From Thermacetogenium sp. UBA4966 (GTDB taxonomy: Bacteria; Bacillota; DSM-12270; Thermacetogeniales; Thermacetogeniaceae), in contig DHAA01000100.1 in the NCBI GenBank assembly GCA_002397275.1, forward strand, positions 1 through 59,813: a DNA stretch of 59,813 bases, given 5' to 3'. The notes under the pieces are model-generated. The model searched no databases. It was given only the letters and a program-made list of their open reading frames with translations, and had not been told where the DNA came from. Positions 51,898-59,813 of this stretch are shown piece after piece. Position 1 is the stretch's first letter; each line of letters starts with the position of its first letter. A program made the translations under genes and the position numbers.

Positions 51898-52416
51898 ATG
51901 ATTATTCTGGGGATTGACCCCGGCGTTGTCTCCACAGGCTATGGCGCGGTCCAAATAAAAGACGGCAGGGCCGGTCTGATTGACTGTGGCGTTATTAATA
52001 TCGATAAGAAACATGATCTGCCGGAGCGCCTTTCCGCTATTTATGACGGCGTCTCCGCTATCTGCCGGCAGCTGCGGCCGCAGGCGCTGGCCCTCGAGGA
52101 GATTTTTTTCAGCAAGAACGCCCGCACGGCCATCACTGTGGGGCATACCCGGGGCGCGGTAATCCTGGCTGCGGTGCATCAAGACATAGATGTTTTTGCC
52201 TATACCCCTCTGCAGATCAAACAAACGATTTCCGGATATGGCAGAGCAGATAAAAGCCAGATGCAGCGCATGGTGCAGATGATTTTAAGGCTGCGGGAGA
52301 TTCCGCGGCCGGATCACGCCGCCGACGCTCTGGCCGCCGCGCTTTGCCATTATTATATTTCCCGGACGACATCCAGACTGGTGGATAAAGGCAGAATGCG
52401 GGGTGAGGAGCTGTGA
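51898..52416 (+). CDS. ruvC: Holliday junction endonuclease RuvC
   Basis: The ATG at 51898 follows GGGGGAGG. The 172-residue protein has the catalytic Asp in MIILGIDPGVVSTGYG, the Glu in LALEEIFFSKNA, and the final pair in PRPDHAADALAAALCH. RuvC dimers cut Holliday junctions moved by RuvAB. It overlaps the ruvA start by 4 bases. The normal length is about 160-175. Confidence 0.95.
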   Translation: MIILGIDPGVVSTGYGAVQIKDGRAGLIDCGVINIDKKHDLPERLSAIYDGVSAICRQLRPQALALEEIFFSKNARTAITVGHTRGAVILAAVHQDIDVFAYTPLQIKQTISGYGRADKSQMQRMVQMILRLREIPRPDHAADALAAALCHYYISRTTSRLVDKGRMRGEEL

Positions 52417-53015
52417 TCTCATATTTGAAGGGAAATGTCCTGGCTATAGAAGATGAGCAGGTTTTACTGGAAGTGCAGGGGGTCGGTTATGAAATTGCGG
52501 TCCCTGCAGGTTTGCTGCAAAAGCTGTCTGTGATCGGGGAAGAGATAGAACTCTATACGCATCTCCATGTGCGGGAGGATACGCTTCAGCTGTATGGCTT
52601 CTCATCACTCCGTGATCGGGCTATGTTTCGCTTGCTGCTTAAAACCCGGGGGATTGGCCCTAAGGTGGCCTTAATGATGATTGATACCTTTCGGGGGAAC
52701 GACCTGGCGGCTGTTTTGGAGCGCGGCGAGGTGGAACCCTTGCTGCAGGTACCCGGAGTGGGGAAAAAGATGGCGCAGCGGCTGATCCTGGAATTGAAAG
52801 GAAAACTTCCGCAGCCCTTTTCTCCGGCAAGGGATGGGAAAAAGGATTACGGCGATCCTGTTTGCAGCGAGGCTGCTCAGGCCCTCTTTTCCCTTGGCTA
52901 CAGCCGCCGGGAGGTAGAGGGTGTGCTGCAGAAGCTGCAGCCCGCTATCCCGGAGGGCGCTTCTGTGGGGGAAGTTTTGCGACTGTCACTCCGGGAATTA
53001 GGGAGGGAGATGTAG
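52413..53015 (+). CDS. ruvA: Holliday junction helicase subunit RuvA
   Basis: The 200-residue protein begins MISYLKGNVLAIEDEQVLLE (OB-fold domain). It has two helix-hairpin-helix motifs (KTRGIGPKVALMMIDTFRGN and VPGVGKKMAQRLILELKGKL) that bind the junction, and a C-terminal UBA-like part (EAAQALFSLGYSRREVEGVL) that binds RuvB. It targets RuvB to Holliday junctions. The GTG start overlaps ruvC. Confidence 0.97.
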   Translation: MISYLKGNVLAIEDEQVLLEVQGVGYEIAVPAGLLQKLSVIGEEIELYTHLHVREDTLQLYGFSSLRDRAMFRLLLKTRGIGPKVALMMIDTFRGNDLAAVLERGEVEPLLQVPGVGKKMAQRLILELKGKLPQPFSPARDGKKDYGDPVCSEAAQALFSLGYSRREVEGVLQKLQPAIPEGASVGEVLRLSLRELGREM

Positions 53016-53019
53016 AAAT

Positions 53020-54066
53020 ATGGAGGAGAGAATTGTATCTGCCGTTGACCTTCCCCAGGAGAAAGAAGCGGAAAGTTCTCTGAGGCCCCATTCGCTGCGG
53101 GAATTTGTCGGGCAAAAGCAGCTCAAGGAAAACCTGCAGGTTTTCATCGAAGCCGCCTGCCGGAGAAGAGAAGCCCTGGATCATGTCTTGCTCTATGGCC
53201 CGCCCGGTTTGGGTAAAACCACGCTGGCACATATTATTTCCAAAGAGATGGGAGTGCGGCTCTATCCCACCTCCGGCCCTGCTATAGAACGGGCGGGGGA
53301 TATGGCCGCGGTGTTGACCAACCTGGAACCCGACGGCGTTCTGTTTGTTGATGAGATCCACCGCTTGCCCAGGGTGGTGGAGGAGATCCTTTACCCGGCA
53401 TTGGAAGACTTCAATTTGGACATCATGATCGGGAAGGGACCGGGGGCGAGATCGCTTAGAATCGACCTGCCCCCTTTTACTCTGGTGGGGGCGACGACCA
53501 GGGCGGGTTTGATCAGCATGCCCCTCAGGGATCGCTTTGGGATCATTCTGCGGGTGGACTACTACCCGGTGGAGGACCTGCGCCAAATTGTATTGAGGGC
53601 GGCGCGGCTTTTAGAGATAGAATTGAGTGAAGAAGGCGCGATGGAGATTGCCGGCCGCTCCCGGGGTACGCCGCGCATCGCCACCAGGCTGCTGCGCCGC
53701 ATTCGTGATTTTGCAGAGGTGAGCGGCGCGGCGTCGGTGGACAGGGACCTGGTAAGGAGCTCTTTGCAGCGCCTGGATGTGGATGAGGCCGGGTTGGACA
53801 AGGTGGATCGCATCATCCTGGACACTGTGATCCGCAAGTTTCAGGGGGGTCCCGTGGGGCTGGAAACTCTGGCCGCCGCTTCCCGAGAAGAGTCCGGCAC
53901 GGTTGAGGATGTCTATGAGCCTTATCTGCTGCAGATGGGCTTTTTGCAGCGCACGCCGCGGGGGCGGGTAGCGACCCCTTTGGCCTATGCCCACCTGGGG
54001 ATCCCCTTGCCCGGGGAAAAGGAAAAAAGGCAGCGGAATCTTTTTGCGGGGGATGATCAAGAATGA
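53020..54066 (+). CDS. ruvB: Holliday junction helicase motor RuvB
   Basis: The 348-residue AAA+ ATPase has LRPHSLREFVGQKQLKENLQ, the Walker A YGPPGLGKTTLAH, the Walker B LFVDEIHRLP, sensor 1 LVGATTRAGLI and the C-terminal winged helix (LLQMGFLQRTPRGRVAT). It pumps DNA through the junction with ATP. The start lies 4 bases after ruvA. It overlaps queH by 4 bases. Confidence 0.97.
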   Translation: MEERIVSAVDLPQEKEAESSLRPHSLREFVGQKQLKENLQVFIEAACRRREALDHVLLYGPPGLGKTTLAHIISKEMGVRLYPTSGPAIERAGDMAAVLTNLEPDGVLFVDEIHRLPRVVEEILYPALEDFNLDIMIGKGPGARSLRIDLPPFTLVGATTRAGLISMPLRDRFGIILRVDYYPVEDLRQIVLRAARLLEIELSEEGAMEIAGRSRGTPRIATRLLRRIRDFAEVSGAASVDRDLVRSSLQRLDVDEAGLDKVDRIILDTVIRKFQGGPVGLETLAAASREESGTVEDVYEPYLLQMGFLQRTPRGRVATPLAYAHLGIPLPGEKEKRQRNLFAGDDQE

Positions 54067-54611
54067 AGGTATTGCTGCATATCTGCTGCGGCCCCTGCGC
54101 CGTTTATCCGGTTCAGGATTTATGTGAAAAGGGGTATTCTATTAAGGGATATTATTATAACCCGAACATCCATCCCTTTCAGGAGTACGCCAGGAGGCGG
54201 GAAGGGGCGGAGGAAATGGCGCGGCGGCTGAAGGCGCCTCTTATGGTGGCGCCGCAATATCACCCGGAGACTTACTTTCGGCAGGTCTCCTTTAAAGAGA
54301 CGGAGCGCTGCCGCTGCTGCTATTTAATGCGCCTGGGGGAGACCGCCGCCAGAGCGAAGGCCGAGGGGTATGATGGCTTTACCACCACTCTTCTCGTCAG
54401 CCCCTGGCAGAAGCATGACCTGATACGCCAAATCGGGGAAGAAGTGGCTGCACGGGAGGGGGCGCCCTTTCTGTACTTCGACTGGAGGAAGGGTTTCAGC
54501 GAGGGGAGAAGGCAGGCCAAGGAGATGGGGCTTTACCGCCAGCAGTACTGCGGCTGCCTCTACAGTGAACAGGAGCGTTATGACGACGCTCTGAAAGGGA
54601 GAAGCGTATAA
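54063..54611 (+). CDS. queH: Epoxyqueuosine reductase QueH
   Basis: The 182-residue protein has the QueH cysteine pattern: LLHICCGPCAVYPVQDL at the start, RCRCCYLMRLGETA in the middle and QYCGCLYSEQERY near the end. These hold a [4Fe-4S] cluster and a nearby metal. QueH reduces epoxyqueuosine in tRNA to queuosine, the last step of that pathway. It sits next to queA and tgt, which do the earlier tRNA steps. It overlaps ruvB by 4 bases. Confidence 0.95.
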   Translation: MKVLLHICCGPCAVYPVQDLCEKGYSIKGYYYNPNIHPFQEYARRREGAEEMARRLKAPLMVAPQYHPETYFRQVSFKETERCRCCYLMRLGETAARAKAEGYDGFTTTLLVSPWQKHDLIRQIGEEVAAREGAPFLYFDWRKGFSEGRRQAKEMGLYRQQYCGCLYSEQERYDDALKGRSV

Positions 54612-54663
54612 TAAACAGTATGTTTATCTTTGTTAAAAGGCTTGTACAAGGAAAGGAAATAAA

Positions 54664-55698
54664 TTGCTGGTAAGCGACTTTGATTATGATCTGCCTGCGG
54701 AATTAATCGCCCAGTATCCGGCGCCGCGGCGGGATGCCTCCCGCATGTTGGCGCTCGATAGAAAATCCGGCGTGATAAGTCACAGATATTTTAAAGATAT
54801 CCTCGATTACCTGAAAGAAGGGGACCTGCTGGTTTTTAACGAGACCAAGGTCTTTCCGGCGCGCCTTTTAGGCCGGAGGGTTAAAAGCGGGGGTAAATTG
54901 GAGTTGCTGCTCTTGAAAGAAAAGAGCCCGTGCCTCTGGGAGGCGCTGGCGCGGCCGGGGCGTCATGCCCGGGAGGGGGAGGAGATCGCTTTCGGCGATG
55001 ATCTGCGGGCAATCGTCGGCGAGCGTACGGAGAGCGGAGGGCGCTTGATCACTTTTCTCTGTGCAGACCGGCGGGAGTTCTGGGAGAAGCTGTTTAAAGC
55101 CGGCAAAATACCCCTGCCCCCTTATATTAAGCGGCCTACGGAAGAGATGGACAGAGAGCGCTATCAGACGGTCTATGCCCGCTCCCTTGGCTCCGCGGCC
55201 GCGCCCACAGCCGGCCTGCATTTTACAGAAGAGATCCTTGCACAGCTGAAAGATAAGGGTGTGCAGTCTGCTTTTGTGGTACTGCATGTGGGGCTAGGAA
55301 CCTTCCGGCCGGTGCATGTGCCCAGGGTGGAGGAGCATCGCATGCACGCCGAGTTTTGGAGGCTTGACGCTCATAACGCCGCCTTGATCAACGACGCCCG
55401 GCAGAGCGGGAGGCGTGTTATCGCTGTGGGAACCACCACCGTGCGTTTGCTGGAGAGTGTGGGCGAGAAGGATGGGGTTGTGCACCCCGGTGAGGGCTGG
55501 ACCAGTATTTTTATTTACCCTGGTTTTCGCTTTCAAGTGATCGACGGCCTGGTTACAAATTTTCACCTTCCCTGTTCTACGCTGTTGATGCTTGTCTGCG
55601 CCTTTGCCGGTTATGAGCGGGTGATGCTTGCCTACCGGGCGGCTGTAGAGGAGCGCTATCGTTTTTTCAGCTATGGGGACGCCATGTTGATCCTTTGA
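54664..55698 (+). CDS. queA: tRNA preQ1 ribosyltransferase-isomerase QueA
   Basis: The TTG at 54664 follows AAGGAAAGG. The 344-residue protein begins LVSDFDYDLPAELIAQYPAP and has LVFNETKVFPARLLGRR, YARSLGSAAAPTAGLHFTEE and VTNFHLPCSTLLMLVCAFAG. It transfers the ribosyl part of SAM to preQ1 in tRNA to form epoxyqueuosine. It precedes tgt. All family motifs look normal. Confidence 0.97.
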   Translation: MLVSDFDYDLPAELIAQYPAPRRDASRMLALDRKSGVISHRYFKDILDYLKEGDLLVFNETKVFPARLLGRRVKSGGKLELLLLKEKSPCLWEALARPGRHAREGEEIAFGDDLRAIVGERTESGGRLITFLCADRREFWEKLFKAGKIPLPPYIKRPTEEMDRERYQTVYARSLGSAAAPTAGLHFTEEILAQLKDKGVQSAFVVLHVGLGTFRPVHVPRVEEHRMHAEFWRLDAHNAALINDARQSGRRVIAVGTTTVRLLESVGEKDGVVHPGEGWTSIFIYPGFRFQVIDGLVTNFHLPCSTLLMLVCAFAGYERVMLAYRAAVEERYRFFSYGDAMLIL

Positions 55699-55709
55699 GG
55701 AGGTTTAGT

Positions 55710-56822
55710 TTGGAATCATTTAATTTTGAACTATTAAAAAAATCAGCTGAAGGCAAGGCGCGCCTGGGCGTCATTAACACACGAAGGGGTAAAATCCATA
55801 CCCCGGCCTTTATGCCTGTAGGCACTCAGGCTACGGTTAAGACCCTGACCCCGGAAGAGGTTGAGGGATTGGGCGCGGAAATTATCCTCTCCAATACATA
55901 CCACCTCTACCTGCGCCCCGGCCAGGGGATTGTCCGGGAGGCCGGGGGGCTCCATAGGTTCATGAACTGGCGGAGGCCGATCCTGACAGACAGCGGGGGG
56001 TTCCAGGTTTTCAGCCTGTCTTCCCTGCGGCAGATCACAGATGAGGGGGTCTATTTCAGGTCTCATGTAGATGGGTCCAGGCATTTCATCGGCCCGGAGC
56101 AGTCTATGGAGATCCAGGCTGCTTTGGGATCCGATATCGCCATGGCCTTTGATCAGTGTTCCCCTTACCCCTGCTCCTACGAGGATACGCTGGCCGGGCT
56201 GGAGAGGACGACCCGCTGGGCGGAGCGCTGTTTGCACGCTCCTCATGCCCCCGGGCAGGCGGTGTTCGGGATCGTTCAAGGGGGTGTCTATCCGGAGCTG
56301 AGGGCGCGCAGCGCCGCGCAGATCACCGCGCTTGATTTTCCCGGCTATGCTATCGGAGGGCTGAGCGTCGGTGAACCGAAAGCGATGATGTATGAAAATT
56401 TAGAGTTGACGACTCCGCTCTTGCCTGAAAGCAAGCCCAGGTATTTGATGGGCGTGGGGAGCGCGGACTGCCTTTGGGAGGGCGTGGAGCGCGGGATCGA
56501 TATGTTTGACTGCGTCTTGCCGACGCGGGTCGCCCGCAACGGAACGGCTCTTACCTGGGAGGGGAAATTGGTTGTCCGCAACGCCAGGTATGCGCGTGAT
56601 TTTTCCCCGTTAGAAGCGGGTTGCGGCTGCTATACCTGCCGGAATTATACCAGGGCTTATCTGCGGCATCTATTCAACGCCGCCGAACTACTGGGGCATC
56701 GCTTGCTGACCATTCATAACCTCTATTTTACTCTGAGCGTTATGGAAAGAATACGGCGCTCTATTGAGGACGGCCGTTTTCAGGAGGAGAAAGACGCCTT
56801 TTTCCGGCGGTATTCCGCATAG
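55710..56822 (+). CDS. tgt: tRNA-guanine transglycosylase
   Basis: The TTG at 55710 follows GAGGAGG; the upstream ATG at 55695 overlaps the queA end. The 370-residue protein has the catalytic Asp in ILTDSGGFQVFSLSSL, the nucleophile region FDCVLPTRVARNGTAL, and the zinc site CGCYTCRNYTRAYLRH with a later HNLYF His. It replaces guanine 34 with preQ1 in tRNAs for Asp, Asn, His and Tyr. Together with queA and queH it makes queuosine. Confidence 0.97.
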   Translation: MESFNFELLKKSAEGKARLGVINTRRGKIHTPAFMPVGTQATVKTLTPEEVEGLGAEIILSNTYHLYLRPGQGIVREAGGLHRFMNWRRPILTDSGGFQVFSLSSLRQITDEGVYFRSHVDGSRHFIGPEQSMEIQAALGSDIAMAFDQCSPYPCSYEDTLAGLERTTRWAERCLHAPHAPGQAVFGIVQGGVYPELRARSAAQITALDFPGYAIGGLSVGEPKAMMYENLELTTPLLPESKPRYLMGVGSADCLWEGVERGIDMFDCVLPTRVARNGTALTWEGKLVVRNARYARDFSPLEAGCGCYTCRNYTRAYLRHLFNAAELLGHRLLTIHNLYFTLSVMERIRRSIEDGRFQEEKDAFFRRYSA

Positions 56823-56911
56823 TACAACCGGAAAATGCTAACAGATAAAAGGATTTTAAAGGATAAATAGCGAAATTAATTTTTGGAAAAGATTTAATAA
56901 GGAGCGGCTAA

Positions 56912-57583
56912 GTGCAGGAGAATTATGTTACACTAGAAGAGATTCAAGAGAATCATATCGTAAAAACCCTGATCCGCACAGGGAACCGGAACCTGGAAGT
57001 TATGGGTTACACCGAACATGGCTTCCGCCATATAGGCCTTGTATCCAAGATCGCCCCCAATGTTTTGAGGCGCCTCGGCTTTCCCGGGCGGGAGGCGGAA
57101 TTGGCCGCTATCGCCGGCTATCTCCATGATATGGGGAATGCGGTGAACAGGAACGGCCATCATCTTTCCGGGGCGATACTTGCCTACTATATACTGGATG
57201 AATTAGGGATGAGCCCTGACGAACTGTTTACCGTGGTGGCGGCTATCGGGAATCATGATGAAGGAACCGGCCAGCCGGTCAACAATGTAGCCGCGGCGCT
57301 GATACTGGCGGACAAATCGGATGTCCACAGGACAAGGGTGCGCAACCAACAAAGCATTGGTATTGATATCCATGACCGGGTAAACTATGCGGTGGAGCGC
57401 TCTTTTTTAAGGGTAAACGCGGAAGAGAAGCACCTTACTCTGGAACTGGTCATTGACCCTCAGATCAGCCCGGTGATGGATTACTTTGAAATATTTTTGA
57501 GCAGGATGTTCATGTGCAGGAGGGCGGCAGAGTTTTTAGGCTGCACATTTGCACTAGAGATAAATGGCAATAAACTGGTTTAA
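56912..57583 (+). CDS. HD-domain phosphohydrolase
   Basis: The GTG at 56912 follows TAAGGAGCGG. The 223-residue protein has an HD set: histidine in YTEHGFRHIGLVSK, HD in AGYLHDMGNAVNRNGHHL, NHDEGTGQP and the last Asp in LILADKSDVHRTRVRNQQS. These ligate metal in phosphohydrolases that split nucleotides or cyclic nucleotides. Similar genes are frequent near secDF in clostridia. The substrate is unknown. It takes the place between tgt and secD where many bacteria have yajC. Confidence 0.85.
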   Translation: MQENYVTLEEIQENHIVKTLIRTGNRNLEVMGYTEHGFRHIGLVSKIAPNVLRRLGFPGREAELAAIAGYLHDMGNAVNRNGHHLSGAILAYYILDELGMSPDELFTVVAAIGNHDEGTGQPVNNVAAALILADKSDVHRTRVRNQQSIGIDIHDRVNYAVERSFLRVNAEEKHLTLELVIDPQISPVMDYFEIFLSRMFMCRRAAEFLGCTFALEINGNKLV

Positions 57584-57606
57584 ATTCAGGGGAAGGAGAG
57601 AATTAA

Positions 57607-58920
57607 GTGGCAGGTAAAAAGGGTAAAAAACTGACAAGGACAGGACAGTTATCTAAAAAACCACAGACTGCGCCTGCCGGGCCGCCGACAGAAAAGTCCG
57701 GGATCAGTTGGCCGGAAACGCTATTGTTTTTCTTTATGGTGGCGGCGATTATCTGTGCCGCTGTCTTTTTGGCGAACCCCATCGCGGGAAAACTGAAGGG
57801 GCAGTTGGGCTTGGATCTGCGCGGGGGGGTGCATGTCGTTTATCAGGCCAAAGCTACGGAGGGCGCCCTGGTAACGAAAGATTCCGTGGATAAGCTGATC
57901 GGTGTCTTCAGTAACAGGATCGATGCTTACGGGCTGACCGAACCCCTGCTGCAAAAGCAGGGCAGCGATCGGGTCGTTGTGGAGCTTCCCGGGGTCAAGG
58001 ATCCGGACGAGGCCCTGGAACTGCTGGGGAAAACGGCTCATATGGAATTCCGCACAGAGGACGGCAAAACTGTTTTAACCGGGAAAGACCTGAAAGACGC
58101 CAAAGCCCAGCTGAAACCTAATACAGACGAGCCGTATGTAGCTTTGGAATTTAACAAAGAGGGCGCCAAAATTTTCGGAGAGGTGACCACCGCCAACGTG
58201 GGCAAGACCCTGGCTATTTACCTGGACGACAGGCTGCTCACCGCGCCGGTGATCAACGGGCCGATTACAGGAGGCAACGCGGAGATCAGCGGCGGGTATG
58301 AGTCGCTGAAAGAGGCGCAGGAAGAGGCCTTGCTGCTGCGCTCAGGCGCCCTGCCGGTTGACGTTGAGCTCATGGAAAAACGGAGCATAGAGCCCACCCT
58401 GGGCAAGGAATCTTTAAACCTGAGTTTGAAAGCGGGTGTCATCGGTCTGGCGGCTATCTTTTTATTTATGCTGCTCTATTACCGGTGGCCGGGATTTATC
58501 GCCTGCTTTTCTCTCGTCGTTTACGGTTTGATTGTGGTGGGGATCTTCATGCTGCTCAACGCCACCTTGACGCTTCCCGGTATCGCGGGTGTCATTCTAT
58601 CCATCGGCATGGCGGTAGACTCCAACATCCTTATCTATGAGCGCCTCAAGGAGGAGCTGCGGGCAGGAAAGACTCTGCGCGCGGCCATTGACGCCGGTTT
58701 CCATAATGCCTTCCGGGCTATTCTGGATTCCAATATCACCACCTTGATCGCCGCGGGGGTGCTCTATTTCCTGGGAACCGGGTCGATCAAGGGCTTTGCC
58801 ATTACCCTCAGCCTGGGTATCCTGGTGAGCATGTTTACGGCGATTTCCTTTACCCGTTTTGTGCTCCATCTGGTGGCCAGATCGCGGCTGGTACTTAATC
58901 CTAAGGCATACGGTGTTTAG
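57607..58920 (+). CDS. secD: Protein translocase subunit SecD
   Basis: The GTG at 57607 follows GGGGAAGGAGAG. The 437-residue protein has a basic N-terminus (MAGKKGKKLTRTGQLSKKPQ), the first membrane segment (LLFFFMVAAIICAAVFLANP), the D1 motif QLGLDLRGGVHVVYQAKA and a P1 head. The C-terminal five-helix block has GIAGVILSIGMAVDSNILIY and FRAILDSNITTLIAAGVLYF. SecD uses the proton gradient with SecF to help pull exported proteins through SecYEG. SecDF is encoded as two separate proteins here. Confidence 0.96.
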   Translation: MAGKKGKKLTRTGQLSKKPQTAPAGPPTEKSGISWPETLLFFFMVAAIICAAVFLANPIAGKLKGQLGLDLRGGVHVVYQAKATEGALVTKDSVDKLIGVFSNRIDAYGLTEPLLQKQGSDRVVVELPGVKDPDEALELLGKTAHMEFRTEDGKTVLTGKDLKDAKAQLKPNTDEPYVALEFNKEGAKIFGEVTTANVGKTLAIYLDDRLLTAPVINGPITGGNAEISGGYESLKEAQEEALLLRSGALPVDVELMEKRSIEPTLGKESLNLSLKAGVIGLAAIFLFMLLYYRWPGFIACFSLVVYGLIVVGIFMLLNATLTLPGIAGVILSIGMAVDSNILIYERLKEELRAGKTLRAAIDAGFHNAFRAILDSNITTLIAAGVLYFLGTGSIKGFAITLSLGILVSMFTAISFTRFVLHLVARSRLVLNPKAYGV

Positions 58921-58937
58921 AGAGGGAGGTGGAAAAC

Positions 58938-59804
58938 GTGAATTTTAATTTTATCAAGATAAGAAAGTATTGGTATCTTCTGTCCCTGCTGGTGATCGTT
59001 CCCGGTTTGATCTCTTTGGGAGTCAGAGGGTTGAATAAGAGCATTGATTTCACCGGGGGGAGCATGCTTGAGCTCAAATTTGAGCAGAAAGTGGACACCG
59101 GGGATGTCGGCGCAGTATTGAAGGATGCCGGTCTTGCTGAAGCCAGCGTAGTACAGGAGGGCTCGGGGAATGTGATCATGATCCGCACCAAGCATCTCTC
59201 CCAGAAGGAGAGCACCGGCCTGCTGCAGAGCATAGAAAAGAAGCTCGGCGGTTTCACACCGCTGCTCAATGAGACCGTGGGGCCTACGATCGGCAAGGAA
59301 TTGCGCAACAAGGCGATACTTTCTCTGGTGATCGCCTTCGCCCTGATGATCGTCTACATCACTATCCGCTTCGAGCTGCTCTCCGGTATCGCCGCTATCA
59401 GCGCCCTGGTCCACGATATTCTGGTGACCGTGGGGTTGGTTTCCCTGCTGGGGCTGGAGGTGGACGGGGCTTTTATCGCCGCCTTGCTGACGATTGTCGG
59501 GTATTCAATCAACGACACCATCGTTGTCTTTGACCGCATCCGTGAGAATATGCATAAGCGCGACAAAAACGAACATCTCCATGAACTGATTGACAACAGC
59601 ATTCGCCAGACTATGGTGCGCTCGATCAACACCGGAATGTCCGTTATTTTTGCACTGATAGCCTTGCTGGTCTTCGGCGGCGCCTCTCTGAAGAGCTTTG
59701 TCGCCATTATGCTGATCGGCGTTATCGCGGGGTTCTATTCGTCCATCTTCGTGGCGAGCCCGCTGTGGTACGATTTCCGCAGGCTGCGGGGTGAAACCGT
59801 TTAA
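58938..59804 (+). CDS. secF: Protein translocase subunit SecF
   Basis: The GTG at 58938 is nine bases after GAGGGAGG; the GTG at 58929 touches that site. The 288-residue protein begins with a membrane segment (YWYLLSLLVIVPGLISLGV) and has the SecF motif GLNKSIDFTGGSMLELKF. The transmembrane block has ALVHDILVTVGLVSLLGLEV, LTIVGYSINDTIVVFDRIRE and NTGMSVIFALIALLVFGGAS. It pairs with SecD, and the normal length is about 290-300. The stop at 59802-59804 lies 9 bases before the window end. Confidence 0.96.
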   Translation: MNFNFIKIRKYWYLLSLLVIVPGLISLGVRGLNKSIDFTGGSMLELKFEQKVDTGDVGAVLKDAGLAEASVVQEGSGNVIMIRTKHLSQKESTGLLQSIEKKLGGFTPLLNETVGPTIGKELRNKAILSLVIAFALMIVYITIRFELLSGIAAISALVHDILVTVGLVSLLGLEVDGAFIAALLTIVGYSINDTIVVFDRIRENMHKRDKNEHLHELIDNSIRQTMVRSINTGMSVIFALIALLVFGGASLKSFVAIMLIGVIAGFYSSIFVASPLWYDFRRLRGETV

Positions 59805-59813
59805 AAGTTCTTG

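Overview
The window looks like a chromosome segment of a spore-forming Clostridia-type Firmicute, possibly in the Peptococcaceae/Syntrophomonadales range, but the genus cannot be fixed from sequence alone. Supporting this are strong GGAGG-type ribosome sites, frequent TTG and GTG starts, the Gram-positive lipid II amidation pair MurT/GatD, B. subtilis-type PurS/PurQ/small PurL and PurF, GatCAB, and a BclA-like collagen-repeat spore-surface protein. No rRNA, tRNA or CRISPR array was recognised.

Region 1 (1-4.4 kb) is a scrapyard. It holds cut-off or frameshifted pieces of an acetyltransferase, a DUF5343-like protein, an ISNCY-like transposase, a DUF4279-like protein, an XRE regulator and several unknown genes. 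One intact HEAT-like gene starts at 2583.

Region 2 (4.4-9.2 kb) is a compact RNA-repair operon: Hen1 3'-end methyltransferase, Pnkp kinase-phosphatase-ligase, and an RlaP-type nucleotidyltransferase.

Region 3 (9.4-23.3 kb) is a defence and mobile island. It carries a DfsB-like protein, an RHH regulator divergent from a SLOG protein, a Fic protein, an Mrr nuclease, a PIN toxin-antitoxin pair and a type I restriction operon (HTH, hsdM, a PD-(D/E)XK-like gene, hsdS, hsdR). A Cys-rich protein and a broken SIR2 gene follow. A duplicated divergent promoter cassette sits between fic and mrr and again between the antitoxin and the restriction operon.

Region 4 (23.3-27.1 kb) has a cyclophilin and an AI-2E family transporter between two 72-bp direct repeats, then a collagen-like spore protein and its probable glycosyltransferase on the minus strand.

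Region 5 (27.6-42.8 kb) is housekeeping. It starts with a tightly overlapped purine operon headed by a PurB-PurC fusion and containing purS, purQ, purL, purF, then hisH and hisF, then purA. It continues with gatCAB and murT-gatD.

Region 6 (42.8-51.8 kb) holds a methyltransferase behind a leader terminator, scars of a conjugative VirD4 gene in two orientations, a membrane protein, an ABC exporter with a two-component system, and an MFS transporter.

Region 7 (51.9-59.8 kb) is the classic ruvCAB-queH-queA-tgt-HD-secD-secF order.

The most notable items are the PurB-PurC fusion catalysing successive purine steps, hisHF inside the purine operon (HisF releases the purine intermediate AICAR), the three-gene RNA-repair operon, the paired divergent promoter cassettes, and the nuclease-like gene coupled between hsdM and hsdS.
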